Shown here: positions 28,701-36,909 of the stretch, piece by piece | Position numbering within the stretch: the stretch's first letter is position 1 | Layout of the letters: each line of letters opens with the position of its first letter | Source: Devosia sp. YIM 151766 | Lineage (GTDB): Bacteria > Pseudomonadota > Alphaproteobacteria > Rhizobiales > Devosiaceae | Length of the DNA: 64,000 nt | Reading direction: 5' to 3' | Assembly: GCF_030285925.1 (NCBI RefSeq) | Contig: NZ_CP127251.1 | Location: 868,001 to 932,000 of the forward strand | Notes under the pieces: generated by a model | The model's database searches: none | What the model saw: the letters and a program-made list of their open reading frames with translations, nothing else | What the model was told of the DNA's origin: nothing | Program-made: the position numbers and the translations under genes

Positions 28701-28874
28701 TTAGAACTTGCCGACGTTTCGGAATGCGACCGGGTCGATGCCCAGGTTTTCGAGGTGCTTGGCCCGGGGCGCCCGACCCGCTTCGACAGCCGCCGAAACG
28801 GCAGCGGCGCTGCCGAATACGGTGGCGAAAGTGTCGAGGGTGGCAAAGAACTTGTTCTTGCGCTGGGTGCTCAT
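28701..28874 (-). CDS. 57-residue conserved-type small protein
   Basis: The frame starts ATG at 28874 and ends TAA at 28701, with AAGGGAAGG placed 8 bases before the start and a strong terminator 87 bp after the stop. The protein begins MSTQRKNKFFATLDTF, has a small Ala/Val-rich helix (AAAVSAAVEAGRAP) and ends in LGIDPVAFRNVGKF. The ...RAP...DL..LGID..AFR pattern is one I associate with short uncharacterised proteins of Rhizobiales. Function unknown. The transcription signals on both sides make it much more credible than a chance frame. Confidence 0.7.
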   Translation of the reverse strand: MSTQRKNKFFATLDTFATVFGSAAAVSAAVEAGRAPRAKHLENLGIDPVAFRNVGKF

Positions 28875-29076
28875 GGCTCAAACCTTCCCTTAGTGGACCT
28901 GGGATCATCCCGGTCGCTTCCATGCCATGCAGATGGGACTGAAAGGGGAAGGGCGGTAGGGGTGCTTTTCTCACCCCAGCCATGCGGCAGGAGCAGGCCT
29001 TTCGACAAGGTCACTGCCCGTGCCGGCTGAGCTGGGTTTTTCTCCAGCTCCATCAAGGACTTAGTCGCCCCTGAAC

Positions 29077-29883
29077 CTAAGGATTCTTCGGCGGTACGGA
29101 GCGCAACTGCTCCAATAGATAGGCGTGGGTGGCGGGATTGGCGACGATCATCGCCCCGGTGCTTTCGTAATATTCCGGCCCGCGCCCCCACCAATCGGTG
29201 ACGATGCCCCCCGCTTCCTCGACCAGCAGCAGGCCGGCCGCGGTGTCCACGAAACCGGTTTCCTCGAAATAGCCGGTCAGGCGTCCGCAGGCGACATAGG
29301 CACAGGAATTGGCGGCGCTGCCGATGATGCGCACGCCGCCGATCGGCGCCCTTATCTTGTCGAGCCGATCATAAGCTCCTGGATATAAAGACAGATTTGG
29401 CGTCGGCAGGCCTGTTCCCACATTCATCAGGCCGACATCCCGGCTCTGGCTCACAGTGAGCCGCTCGCCGTTGAGGAAGGCGCCGCTGCCTTTGATGGCG
29501 GTGAACATTTCGTCAACCACCGGATTATAGACCAGCCCGCACAGGGTTTCGGGACCGCGCCTGAGGGCGATGGTGATCGTATAATGCTGGCCGCTCAAGA
29601 AGTTAGTGGTGCCGTCGATGGGATCGACCAGGAAGCGGTATTCCAGGTTCTCGCCGTCCACCGGGGGGAATTCCTCGCCGGTCAGGCTCCAGTCCGGATA
29701 GCGCGACAACAGATGCTTGCGGATCATCTGTTCGGACTCGCGGTCGGCGTCGGACACGAAGTCGCCCGGGCCCTTTATGCCGATCTCCAGATCGCGGAAA
29801 TGCTTGAAATGTTCGAGGGTTAGCGCGCCGGCATCGCGGGCGGCGGCAATCATGTCATCGAGGATTTTGTTGAGGTCGGTCAT
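29077..29883 (-). CDS. Inositol monophosphatase family phosphatase
   Basis: A 268-residue Mg2+-dependent sugar-phosphate phosphatase. Metal motifs: GEEFPP (about residue 70), DPIDGTTNFL (about 87-96, the SuhB/IMPase form) and VDTAAGLLLVEEAGG (about 213-227). The usual Trp of WDxAAG is Val here, though the metal Asp is kept. Its ATG overlaps the stop of the phosphodiesterase gene by 4 bp, making it the last gene of the lacI-ABC operon. In that setting the likely substrate is the sugar or inositol phosphate freed by the phosphodiesterase. Classical SuhB or histidinol-phosphatase roles are alternatives. Confidence 0.88.
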   Translation of the reverse strand: MTDLNKILDDMIAAARDAGALTLEHFKHFRDLEIGIKGPGDFVSDADRESEQMIRKHLLSRYPDWSLTGEEFPPVDGENLEYRFLVDPIDGTTNFLSGQHYTITIALRRGPETLCGLVYNPVVDEMFTAIKGSGAFLNGERLTVSQSRDVGLMNVGTGLPTPNLSLYPGAYDRLDKIRAPIGGVRIIGSAANSCAYVACGRLTGYFEETGFVDTAAGLLLVEEAGGIVTDWWGRGPEYYESTGAMIVANPATHAYLLEQLRSVPPKNP

Positions 29884-30716
29884 GAGTTGAGGGCCGCTGC
29901 CAGCCCCTCCGGGTCGTCGGTTGTAATCTGGTCGACCTTGAGCTGAAGAAGCCGGTCGACCTGGGAAATTGTCGTGGAATTAACGGCACTTATGGTCCAG
30001 GCATCGACCTTGCGGCCGGCGGCATGCACCGCGCCGATAAGGTCGAAACCGGCCTCGTCGGCGGCGAGGACGATCTCGTGGTGAAGGTAGATCATCCGGG
30101 CGTCCGGCGCGGCGCGGAGGGCGTCGGCGATGAAGGTTCTGAAGTCGCCGCTGGCCCGCAACCGGCTCAGGGATTCCCCGTAGCAGGGGTCGTAGCCGAT
30201 TTTTAGCATCGGGGTCGAACTGGCTAGCAGACTGATAGCATCAAAGGCCCCACCCGAGAGAATAACCTGCGCAGCGAGGGGCATGACGCTAACAGCGAAG
30301 TTTTCGACAGTCAGCGGATCGAGCGCCGCAAGGTCTTCCTTGAAATCGAGCTGCAACAACGCGTCGGGATGCGGCGGATTTTCGCCGAGAAGCGCGAACA
30401 GATCTTCGAGCAGCATGACCCGCTCCGGCAGGGGGTGCCCGTCATTGCCGCGCAGATGCAATTGCCGCAGCATGTCGGCGGAGGTTTCGCGGACGAGACC
30501 GGTGCCGGTGGTTTCTTTCTCCAGCGATAAATTGTGCAGCACGGCGCAACCATGATCGCCGTGAATGACCAGGTCGACCTCGACGCTGGCGCCCAATTGC
30601 ATGGCTTCGAGAATCCGCGAAGAGGTGAATGCCGGATCGGACGCCTTGCGCCGGCCGCGATGCCATTTCAGCCAGGTCCGGTGACCGTCCCGTTCGAGGA
30701 AGAGGGGGGGCTGCAT
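29880..30716 (-). CDS. Glycerophosphodiester phosphodiesterase family protein (GDPD)
   Basis: A 278-residue TIM-barrel phosphodiesterase. The family HRG (KWHRGRR, about residues 18-24), the metal pair in GASVEVDLVIHGD (about 43-55) and the second catalytic His in VLHNLSLEKET (about 60) are present. LQLDFKED and VDAWTISAVN occur later in the barrel, and the end QITTDDPEGLAAAL is typical. The N-terminus has no signal peptide, so it acts in the cytosol on an imported phosphodiester. It starts 2 bp after the ATPase stop and overlaps the phosphatase gene. Confidence 0.85.
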   Translation of the reverse strand: MQPPLFLERDGHRTWLKWHRGRRKASDPAFTSSRILEAMQLGASVEVDLVIHGDHGCAVLHNLSLEKETTGTGLVRETSADMLRQLHLRGNDGHPLPERVMLLEDLFALLGENPPHPDALLQLDFKEDLAALDPLTVENFAVSVMPLAAQVILSGGAFDAISLLASSTPMLKIGYDPCYGESLSRLRASGDFRTFIADALRAAPDARMIYLHHEIVLAADEAGFDLIGAVHAAGRKVDAWTISAVNSTTISQVDRLLQLKVDQITTDDPEGLAAALNS

Positions 30717-30718
30717 GC

Positions 30719-31756
30719 TCACCCCTGATGGATCAGCACATTGTCGCGATAGGCGGCAATGGCTTTGGGTTTGAGAACGGCGCCCTGGCCGGGCTTGAAC
30801 AGGTCGGGATGGGAAACCATGGCCTTGAGGCGGAGCCCGTCGGGCAGATCGAGATCGACCAGACCATGGGTCCCGTAATCGGTGACGCGATGAACCCTGG
30901 CCTGTCCCGGCTCGCTGGCTTCGAGGTCGAGCGCTTCCGGGCGCACCGCCAATATGGCCTCGCCGTCGCCCACCGGCAGGGGCACGGTGAAGCCGGCATG
31001 GTTGAACTGGCCATCGCTGACCGTACCCTCGATCAGGTTCATCGTGCCGATAAAGCCGGCGACGAAGGGGGTCTGGGGCTTGCGATAGACCATATCCGGG
31101 CGGTCGATCTGCTCGGTGCGGCCATCGCGCATCACCACGATGCGGTCGGCCATGGAGAGCGCTTCGTCCTGGCCATGGGTGACGAACAGCGTGGTGATCT
31201 TGAGCCGCTGCTGAATATCGCGCACCTCTTCGCGCAGGCGTTCGCGCAGATGCTGGTCGAGGCTGGCAAAGGGTTCGTCCAGCAGCAGGATCTTGGGTTC
31301 GAGCACCAGTGAGCGCGCCAGGGCGACCCGCTGCTGCTGGCCGCCGGAAAGCTGGCTGACATGGCGCGTGCCATAGCCGCCCAGCCCGACCAGTTCCAGA
31401 ACGGCTTCGACCTTCTGCCTGATCACGTCCGGCGGCAGGCGGCGGAGCTTGAGACCGAAGGCGAGATTCTTGAACACATTCATATGCGTCCACAGCGCAT
31501 GGCTCTGGAACACCATGCCGGTGGGCCGTTTCTCGGGCGGCAAATGGGTGATGTCCTCGCCATCGATGGTGATGAGACCACCGCTGGGCCGCTCGAAGCC
31601 GCCCACCATGCGCAGCAGCGTGGACTTGCCGGAACCGGAGGGGCCGAGCAGGCAAACCAGTTCGCCATCGGCGACATCGAGCGAGAACGTGTCGACGGCC
31701 ACGACATTGCCGGCAGCGAAGACCTTGGTGGCGTCTTTGATTTGAAGAACGGACAT
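30719..31756 (-). CDS. ABC transporter ATP-binding protein (PotA/FbpC type)
   Basis: A 345-residue ATPase. Walker A GPSGSGKST (about 36-44), FQSHALWTHMNVF Q-loop, LSGGQQQRVALARSL signature (about 137-151), ILLLDEPFASLD Walker B, and THGQDEALS switch. A TOBE domain forms the C-terminal third (AILAVRPEALDLEAS). It belongs with the two permease genes to the right but is separated from them by a 224-bp gap filled with a repeat element. Confidence 0.95.
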   Translation of the reverse strand: MSVLQIKDATKVFAAGNVVAVDTFSLDVADGELVCLLGPSGSGKSTLLRMVGGFERPSGGLITIDGEDITHLPPEKRPTGMVFQSHALWTHMNVFKNLAFGLKLRRLPPDVIRQKVEAVLELVGLGGYGTRHVSQLSGGQQQRVALARSLVLEPKILLLDEPFASLDQHLRERLREEVRDIQQRLKITTLFVTHGQDEALSMADRIVVMRDGRTEQIDRPDMVYRKPQTPFVAGFIGTMNLIEGTVSDGQFNHAGFTVPLPVGDGEAILAVRPEALDLEASEPGQARVHRVTDYGTHGLVDLDLPDGLRLKAMVSHPDLFKPGQGAVLKPKAIAAYRDNVLIHQG

Positions 31757-31830
31757 TATTTACTCCCGGTCCAACAGGATCGGTTGGGAATTCTGGATTG
31801 TTTGAGGTGCCACAGAGGACGGCGCTTCTG

Positions 31831-31960
31831 CCTCCCTCCCCAATGAAGGGAGGGGTCGAGGGTGGGGGTGTCGGACTATCCGTCGCCTCGGGTTTAGGTC
31901 TTGGCCGCCGCACCCCCACCCCGGTCCTCCCCTCAAGGGGGAGGGGGCGAAGGAGCCGGC
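31831..31960. repeat. RIME-like palindromic element between permease and ATPase genes
   Basis: Two GC-rich hairpins, CTCCCT/AGGGAG (about 31832-31852) and CCTCCCC/GGGGGAGG (about 31926-31943), lie in the 224-bp gap. They are in the style of rhizobial intergenic mosaic elements. It interrupts an otherwise overlapping operon and may have inserted later. Related sequence is at 59545-59710. Confidence 0.55.
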
Positions 31961-31980
31961 ATGTTGAGCATTATCTGCCA

Positions 31981-32805
31981 TCATGCACCGAACCCTCTCG
32001 CGAAGGCGCCGCCACCAATCACCCGGCGGGCGAATATCAGGGCGATGAAGGAGGGAACCCAGAGCATGACCGACAGCACGGCGCCGAACTGGATGACCAT
32101 CTGGTTGTTGATGAAGGAGATCATCAGCACCGGCATGGTTCGGATGCCCGGCGCGCCGATGAGCCAGGCTCCTTCGGTTTCGTAGAAGGTGCCGACAAAG
32201 CTGAGCAGCACGGCGGCGGCGATGGTCGGGCCGGCCTGCGGCAGGGTGACCGACCAGAAGACGCGGAAGGGGCCGGCGCCGACATCGCGGGCCGCTTCTT
32301 CCATGCGGCGGTCCACCGACTGGAAGGCGGCGACCGGAATCCAGATCATGAACAGCAGCGTGCCCACCAGCTGGATCAGCACCACGCCCCAGAAGGTGCC
32401 GATGAGATTGAGCTGGAGGAAAATGGCGGCGATGGCGATCAGCAGGCCGAATTTGGGAAAGGCATGGCCCGCCAGGAACGAAAAGAACAGCACGGTGCGG
32501 CCGGGAAAGTTCATGCGCGCAAAGGCATAGGCCGCCGGCAGGCAGATCGCCGCCGAAAGCAGCGTCACCACGGTGGACAATTGCAGGCTCAGCGTCAGCG
32601 CCCCCCACACATCGGGGCGGCTCAGCGTCTGGTTCCAGAAGCGGAGCCCGAATTGCTGCGGGATGACGTTGGGATAGCGCCAGACCTCGGTGAAGGCCCA
32701 GGTGCCGACGACCAGCAGCGGCACCACGATGGCGAAGGACAGCAGGACGGCGAAGACGATGCCGGTCCAGTCGATACGCGGGCGGGTAGGGGCAAGTATG
32801 GTCAT
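31981..32805 (-). CDS. ABC transporter permease (PotC/FbpB-half type)
   Basis: A 274-residue inner-membrane protein with six helices, the first at about residues 15-35. The EAA loop is MEEAARDVGAGPFRVFWSVT (about residues 160-180). The ATG at 32805 begins 1 bp after the stop of the other permease gene. An upstream in-frame start at 32841 would lie inside that gene and is less likely. Confidence 0.92.
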   Translation of the reverse strand: MTILAPTRPRIDWTGIVFAVLLSFAIVVPLLVVGTWAFTEVWRYPNVIPQQFGLRFWNQTLSRPDVWGALTLSLQLSTVVTLLSAAICLPAAYAFARMNFPGRTVLFFSFLAGHAFPKFGLLIAIAAIFLQLNLIGTFWGVVLIQLVGTLLFMIWIPVAAFQSVDRRMEEAARDVGAGPFRVFWSVTLPQAGPTIAAAVLLSFVGTFYETEGAWLIGAPGIRTMPVLMISFINNQMVIQFGAVLSVMLWVPSFIALIFARRVIGGGAFARGFGA

Positions 32806-32806
32806 G

Positions 32807-33691
32807 TCACTTCCCCTGATTGCGGGCGACCGAGCGCACATAGAACAGCCCGAAGGCGATGCAGAAGCCGAAGGTGATGACCGCCTGGGTGATGGCGTTG
32901 AGCGGGTCGTTCACTTCGCGGAAGGTGCGGTTCATGAATGGGCCCATCATTTCGGGCGCGGCCGGGCCCAGCAGATAGGGCAGGGTGAAGGACGAGAAAA
33001 TGCCCAGCACGGCGAAGGAGATGGCGACCAGCACCGAATTGGAGATGCGCGGCATGATGATGTACCAGAAGACCTGAAAGCGCCTGGCGCCGACATCGCG
33101 CGCTGCTTCGATGGCCTGATTGGAGACGCTGCCGAGCCCGGCAAGCAGGATCAGCACGGTCAGCGGGATATTGTCCCAGACCAGGCCGATCACCGGCCCC
33201 CATGGCGTGAGATAGGGCGTGCGGATCTTGGGCAGGCCGACCGAATTGAGCAGGATATCGACCATGCCGTTCGGCCCCAGCACCCGAATGAAGGCATAGG
33301 CCAGGATGATGGACGGCACGAACATGGGAAAGATCGCCATGGCCTGCACATAGGCAGGCAGGCGGCCGGCCGAAAAGCGCAGGTAAAGCGCGATGGGCAG
33401 GCAGATCGCCAGGAGGAGCAGGGCGCACATGCCCGTGGTCCACAGGGTGACGGTCAGGTTGTTGATGCTGTATTGATCGGAAAAGAAGAAGACATAGCTG
33501 GACAGGTTAAAGCCGAAATTGCCGTCGGCGTCGGGCCGCCAGACGGTGCGCCAGAAGGCGTTGAAGATCGGCCAGATGATCAGCCAGGCCATCAGCAGGA
33601 CAGGCACGGCGACGAGCAGGAGGCCGGTGGGCCTCCTGCTGTCATTATTTTCGATAAGGGGGCGTGCCGCCCCTTCCGCCGCGTCGGTCAC
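32807..33691 (-). CDS. ABC transporter permease (PotB type)
   Basis: A 294-residue inner-membrane protein. After a 20-residue cytoplasmic tail there are six helices. The periplasmic loop after the first helix is longer than usual (about residues 45-80, FWRTVWRPDADGNFGFN...), as in PotB-type permeases. The EAA loop is EAARDVGARRFQVFWYIIMP (about 196-215). The start overlaps the binding-protein stop by 4 bp. Confidence 0.92.
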   Translation of the reverse strand: MTDAAEGAARPLIENNDSRRPTGLLLVAVPVLLMAWLIIWPIFNAFWRTVWRPDADGNFGFNLSSYVFFFSDQYSINNLTVTLWTTGMCALLLLAICLPIALYLRFSAGRLPAYVQAMAIFPMFVPSIILAYAFIRVLGPNGMVDILLNSVGLPKIRTPYLTPWGPVIGLVWDNIPLTVLILLAGLGSVSNQAIEAARDVGARRFQVFWYIIMPRISNSVLVAISFAVLGIFSSFTLPYLLGPAAPEMMGPFMNRTFREVNDPLNAITQAVITFGFCIAFGLFYVRSVARNQGK

Positions 33692-34839
33692 GAATTGCGA
33701 TCGACGTTAGGAGCGACATTGCGATACCAGCCATCATTGATGGCGGATTCCCAGGCCCCGGCCGGGAAGGTGGGGATGGTCTGGGGCACGATGTCGGCGA
33801 AGCGCTCGCGCAGATCCTCCGAGAGATAGTCCCAGCTCACGCCCGGAAAACCACCCAGCTCGGTGAGGATGGCGCTCTGGATTTCTTCCGAAAGGATGAA
33901 ATCGGCCAGCATGAGCGCGGCGTCGCGATTGGTGCCGTTCTCGATGACGATGGAGCGGGTGAAGTCGCCGCACAGCGCCAGGTCCTGAAGCTGGACCAGG
34001 CCCGTATCTTCGGGCAGCACGCCCTGGTCGATGGCCTGGAGGATCTGGTCGGACCATACCGGGGTCATGGTCACCACGCCCTGGGCCAGCAACTGGATCG
34101 ACTGGGTATTGCCCGAGGAATAGGCGCCGCTGTCGTAAAGCGAGGGCGCGATGTCGGCCAACAGGTCCCAGGCCTTGCCCAGCGTTTCTTCGCCGAATTC
34201 CTCGGTGTAATTGTCCACGGTGAACATGGCCGGGTCGAGCCCATTGGCCTGGTGGATGGCGCGGCGCACGAAATTGCCGCCCGAGCCGCCCTTGTCGGGA
34301 CGGTTATAGACGAACTCGCCCGGATTGGCCTTGATCCAGGCGACGAGCTCGTCCCAGGTCTTGGGCGCATCGGCCGGATCGAGCTTGGTCGTGTCATAGG
34401 CCAGCAGCACCTGGCTGCCGCGATAGGGCATGCTGTAATCGCTGTTGATGGCCAGGGGATTGATCTTGGAATAGTTAGAAAGGCCGGCTTCCTTGATATT
34501 GGTGTAAATCCCCGCCTCGATGGCGCCGGCCGGCAGCAGGGCATGGCCGGATTCAAAGAAATCGGCCTGCGGATCGGTATTGGTCTGCTTGGCGGCGATG
34601 GCGCGCTCGGCAATGGCGATAACCCCGGCCCCGTCGCCGGCATCGACCAGGTTGAGGCCGACGCCCGGATGGGCCGCCTCGAAGGCCGGCTTGATCGTAT
34701 TGATCCAGAAGTCGAGAATGTTGCTGTCCGAGCTGGTGTACCAGTCGATGACGCCTTCGGCGGCAAAGGACATGCGGGGCAGGACGACCATGCCGGCGGC
34801 GGCACCGGCGGCGGTTAGCATGAATGTACGGCGCTTCAT
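33688..34839 (-). CDS. ABC transporter periplasmic binding protein (PotD/AfuA-like)
   Basis: A 383-residue solute-binding protein. The N-terminus MKRRTFMLTAAGAAAGMVVL is a twin-arginine-type signal with a probable cut after SFA (about residue 26). The mature chain starts EGVIDWYTSSDSN, like Fe3+/polyamine/phosphonate-type binding proteins (WYTS near the start, then VNLVDAGDGAGVIAIAERAIAA). Those families bind iron, hexose-phosphate (AfuA), polyamines or phosphonates. With a phosphodiesterase and phosphatase in the operon, a phosphorylated sugar or phosphodiester ligand is the best guess. Confidence 0.9.
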   Translation of the reverse strand: MKRRTFMLTAAGAAAGMVVLPRMSFAAEGVIDWYTSSDSNILDFWINTIKPAFEAAHPGVGLNLVDAGDGAGVIAIAERAIAAKQTNTDPQADFFESGHALLPAGAIEAGIYTNIKEAGLSNYSKINPLAINSDYSMPYRGSQVLLAYDTTKLDPADAPKTWDELVAWIKANPGEFVYNRPDKGGSGGNFVRRAIHQANGLDPAMFTVDNYTEEFGEETLGKAWDLLADIAPSLYDSGAYSSGNTQSIQLLAQGVVTMTPVWSDQILQAIDQGVLPEDTGLVQLQDLALCGDFTRSIVIENGTNRDAALMLADFILSEEIQSAILTELGGFPGVSWDYLSEDLRERFADIVPQTIPTFPAGAWESAINDGWYRNVAPNVDRNS

Positions 34840-35066
34840 AAAAATTCTCCCATCTAGGCGGCCCGACGGGCCACCGCGCTATAGAAGCCGATAGCGGAGG
34901 CAGCGTTCGGCCGGCAGCCGAATGGCGAAACCGGATCGGCACCGGTTCCGCCCGCCTCATGGGCCTCCTCCCTTGTTGCAGCGATACGCGGAAGGGGTTC
35001 CCAATCTCTGTCGGGTTGCCTGTCCGCGATCCGTCATCGCTTCCATAAGACAACCTCAAATCTCGC

Positions 35067-35082
35067 TTGCACACAAGTGCAA
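35067..35082. promoter_or_regulatory. LacI-family operator O1
   Basis: TTGCAC-ACAA-GTGCAA is a perfect 6-bp inverted repeat with 4-bp centre, of the size and CG-core style bound by LacI-family dimers. It lies in the only sizable gap of the operon, between lacI and the first transporter gene. It shares the GTGCAA half-site with O2. Confidence 0.65.
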
Positions 35083-35144
35083 TGTTCAAGAAATTCAGGA
35101 TGCCTGATAGCCGAGGCGGATAACGCTTTTATGACAGCCATGGC

Positions 35145-35162
35145 GTTGCGCACGTGTGCAAC
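35145..35162. promoter_or_regulatory. LacI-family operator O2
   Basis: GTTGCGCACGTGTGCAAC is an 18-bp dyad with a single off-symmetry pair. It starts 11 bp beyond the lacI stop codon and is about 79 bp from O1. That is roughly seven to eight helical turns, so looping by a tetramer is possible. Confidence 0.65.
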
Positions 35163-35173
35163 GATCTTGCGGT

Positions 35174-36190
35174 TCAGATCGGGCCGGGGCGGACCGATTT
35201 GCGCCAGCGCGGAATCGGCTGGAACAGGATGCGTTCGGAACCGGCCGATTCGGGGTCCAGCAGCAAGTCGACCACCTGATCCGCCATCGCGTTGAGGGGC
35301 TGCGAAAATGTGGTCAGGCGATAGGATTTCCAGCTCGCCTGTTCGATGTCGTCGAAGCCGACGACGCACAGATCGTCGGGGATGCGCAGGCCGAATTCGT
35401 GGATGGCCGCATCCATGAAACCCAGTGCCAGAAGATCGGTGACGCAGAACACGCCATCGGGACTGTTGGAGCGGCCGAAGGCGCGGCGGCCGGCCTCGAA
35501 GCCCGAGCCATAGCCGGTGGGGCCGGTCTCGAACACCGCCACATCCAGCCCATCGGCCCGGGCGGCTTCGACGAAGACCCGCTCGCGTTCCACCAGGCTC
35601 GCCGTGCCGGCCGTGGAGGTGACGAGGCCCAGCCGCTGGCAGCCGGCCCGGCGCAGCAGGAAAAAAGCCTCGCGGCCGGCCGTGGCATTGTCCACGCTCA
35701 TATTGTGGCTGCCCACCAATTGGTCGTCGCGGTTGATCAGCACCACCTGCTGGCCATTGGCGAGGCAGGTTTCGATCAGCGAGGCGGGCGGGGTGCCGGA
35801 CAGCACCACGGTGGCGTCGGCGCGATAATTGAGGGTCTGCCGCAGGGCCTTGGAGACGCTTTCCGTATCGGCCTTGGTGTTGATCACCATGGTGATCTTG
35901 CCCGCCGCCTGCAATTCGCGGGTCAGCACGTCGACCATGCCGGCGCGGATCGGCGTGGTCATGTCGGCAACGACGAGGCAGACGATATTGCTGCGCTCAC
36001 GCAGGCCGCGGGCGAGGTGATTGACGTGATAGCCGAGCGCCCCGGCGGCATCGAGCACCTTGCGGCGGGTTTCCTCCGAGACGCTGGCGCCATCGGTGAA
36101 GGTGCGCGATACGGCCGAGCGCGACACGCCGGCCCGCTCCGCCACCATGCGGGCGCTGACGAAGGACCGGCTCTTTACATCACTCGTCAT
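35174..36190 (-). CDS. LacI-family transcriptional regulator
   Basis: A 338-residue repressor. The N-terminal HTH (SARMVAERAGVSRSAVSRTFTDGASVSEETRRKV, about 12-46) and hinge helix (NHLARGLRERSN, about 57-68) are canonical. A periplasmic-binding-protein-like effector domain follows (DATVVLSGTPP, SVDNATAGREAFFLL, VVGFDDIEQASWKSY). VVGFDD near residue 285 is the usual late ligand-domain motif. It is transcribed in the same direction as the ABC-GDPD-IMPase genes and the two operators follow it, so control of that operon by a sugar-type inducer is likely. Confidence 0.94.
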   Translation of the reverse strand: MTSDVKSRSFVSARMVAERAGVSRSAVSRTFTDGASVSEETRRKVLDAAGALGYHVNHLARGLRERSNIVCLVVADMTTPIRAGMVDVLTRELQAAGKITMVINTKADTESVSKALRQTLNYRADATVVLSGTPPASLIETCLANGQQVVLINRDDQLVGSHNMSVDNATAGREAFFLLRRAGCQRLGLVTSTAGTASLVERERVFVEAARADGLDVAVFETGPTGYGSGFEAGRRAFGRSNSPDGVFCVTDLLALGFMDAAIHEFGLRIPDDLCVVGFDDIEQASWKSYRLTTFSQPLNAMADQVVDLLLDPESAGSERILFQPIPRWRKSVRPGPI

Positions 36191-36277
36191 GGCATCGTCC
36201 CGGAATGAGTGGCGGCTGACTCGCCCGCTAGTCGTGGCATAGCCGCGCTTTCCGGTCCAGATGAATGCCGCCCCGGC

Positions 36278-36631
36278 TTATCGGGGATCGTCCACCCGGC
36301 GCTGGGGCACTCCGTCATTGCCCTCGATGCGGTCGCGGAACAGGGTGGCGCGGGCCAGCAGCATCAGCGTGACCGGCGTGGTGATGGTCACGAAGAAGAA
36401 GATGATGAATTCATGCATGATCAGCCGTTCGCGGGTGACGGAGAAATAGATCGCCGACGCCAGCAGGATCAGCCCGCCGCCCATGCTGGTGCCCATGGTG
36501 GGCGCATGGATGCGCACATAGAAATTTTGCAGGCGCACCAGCCCGAAACACCCCGCCATGGTCAGCAGGGCGCCGAAGACGACGAGGACGGAGACCAGGA
36601 TGGACAGCCAGAGCGGCAGGTCGTCGATCAT
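36278..36631 (-). CDS. mnhG: Mrp antiporter subunit G
   Basis: A 117-residue membrane protein with three predicted helices. Typical block: VFGALLTMAGCFGLVRLQNFYVRIHAPTMGTSMG (about residues 19-52). A charged C-terminal tail follows. It is the last gene of the six-gene Mrp operon. Its ATG overlaps the stop of the F-subunit gene by 4 bp. Confidence 0.93.
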   Translation of the reverse strand: MIDDLPLWLSILVSVLVVFGALLTMAGCFGLVRLQNFYVRIHAPTMGTSMGGGLILLASAIYFSVTRERLIMHEFIIFFFVTITTPVTLMLLARATLFRDRIEGNDGVPQRRVDDPR

Positions 36632-36909
36632 TCGATCACCTCGCCGCGCATGAGGAACTTGGCCAGCGCCAGGGTGCCGACGAAGCCGAGCAGGCCCATC
36701 AGCATGGCCAGCTCGAAATAGACCTGCGAATTGGTGCGAATGCCCAGTGTCACCAGCAGCAGCAGCGCCACCACGTAAAGCGCGTCCAGCGCCAGGATGC
36801 GGTCCTGGGCGCGGGGCCCGACGACCATGCGGTAAAGCGTGGCCATCATGGCGATCCCGAGCAATAATTGCGCCGCCAGCAGGCTCCAGTGCAGGATCTC
36901 GATACTCAT
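36628..36909 (-). CDS. mnhF: Mrp antiporter subunit F
   Basis: A 93-residue, three-helix membrane protein. The MrpF pattern MVVGPRAQDRILALDALYV (about residues 28-46) is clear. The start at 36909 overlaps the subunit E stop by 4 bp (ATGA). Its role is within the hetero-oligomeric Na+(K+)/H+ antiporter. Confidence 0.93.
   Translation of the reverse strand: MSIEILHWSLLAAQLLLGIAMMATLYRMVVGPRAQDRILALDALYVVALLLLVTLGIRTNSQVYFELAMLMGLLGFVGTLALAKFLMRGEVIE

Larger units (their letters stand above)
34840..35173. other. 334-bp regulatory gap between lacI and the ABC operon
   Basis: No gene visible. It holds two LacI-type operators (35067-35082 and 35145-35162) near lacI and then about 220 bp of leader without strong features. 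The leftward promoter should lie around the operators, for example TTGAAC at 35087-35092 overlapping the first operator. Confidence 0.6.

Noticed and set aside
31760..32608. Arg/His-rich 282-codon minus frame over permease 2
   Set aside because: Out-of-frame reading of the permease gene. The correct frame shows six membrane helices and the EAA loop.
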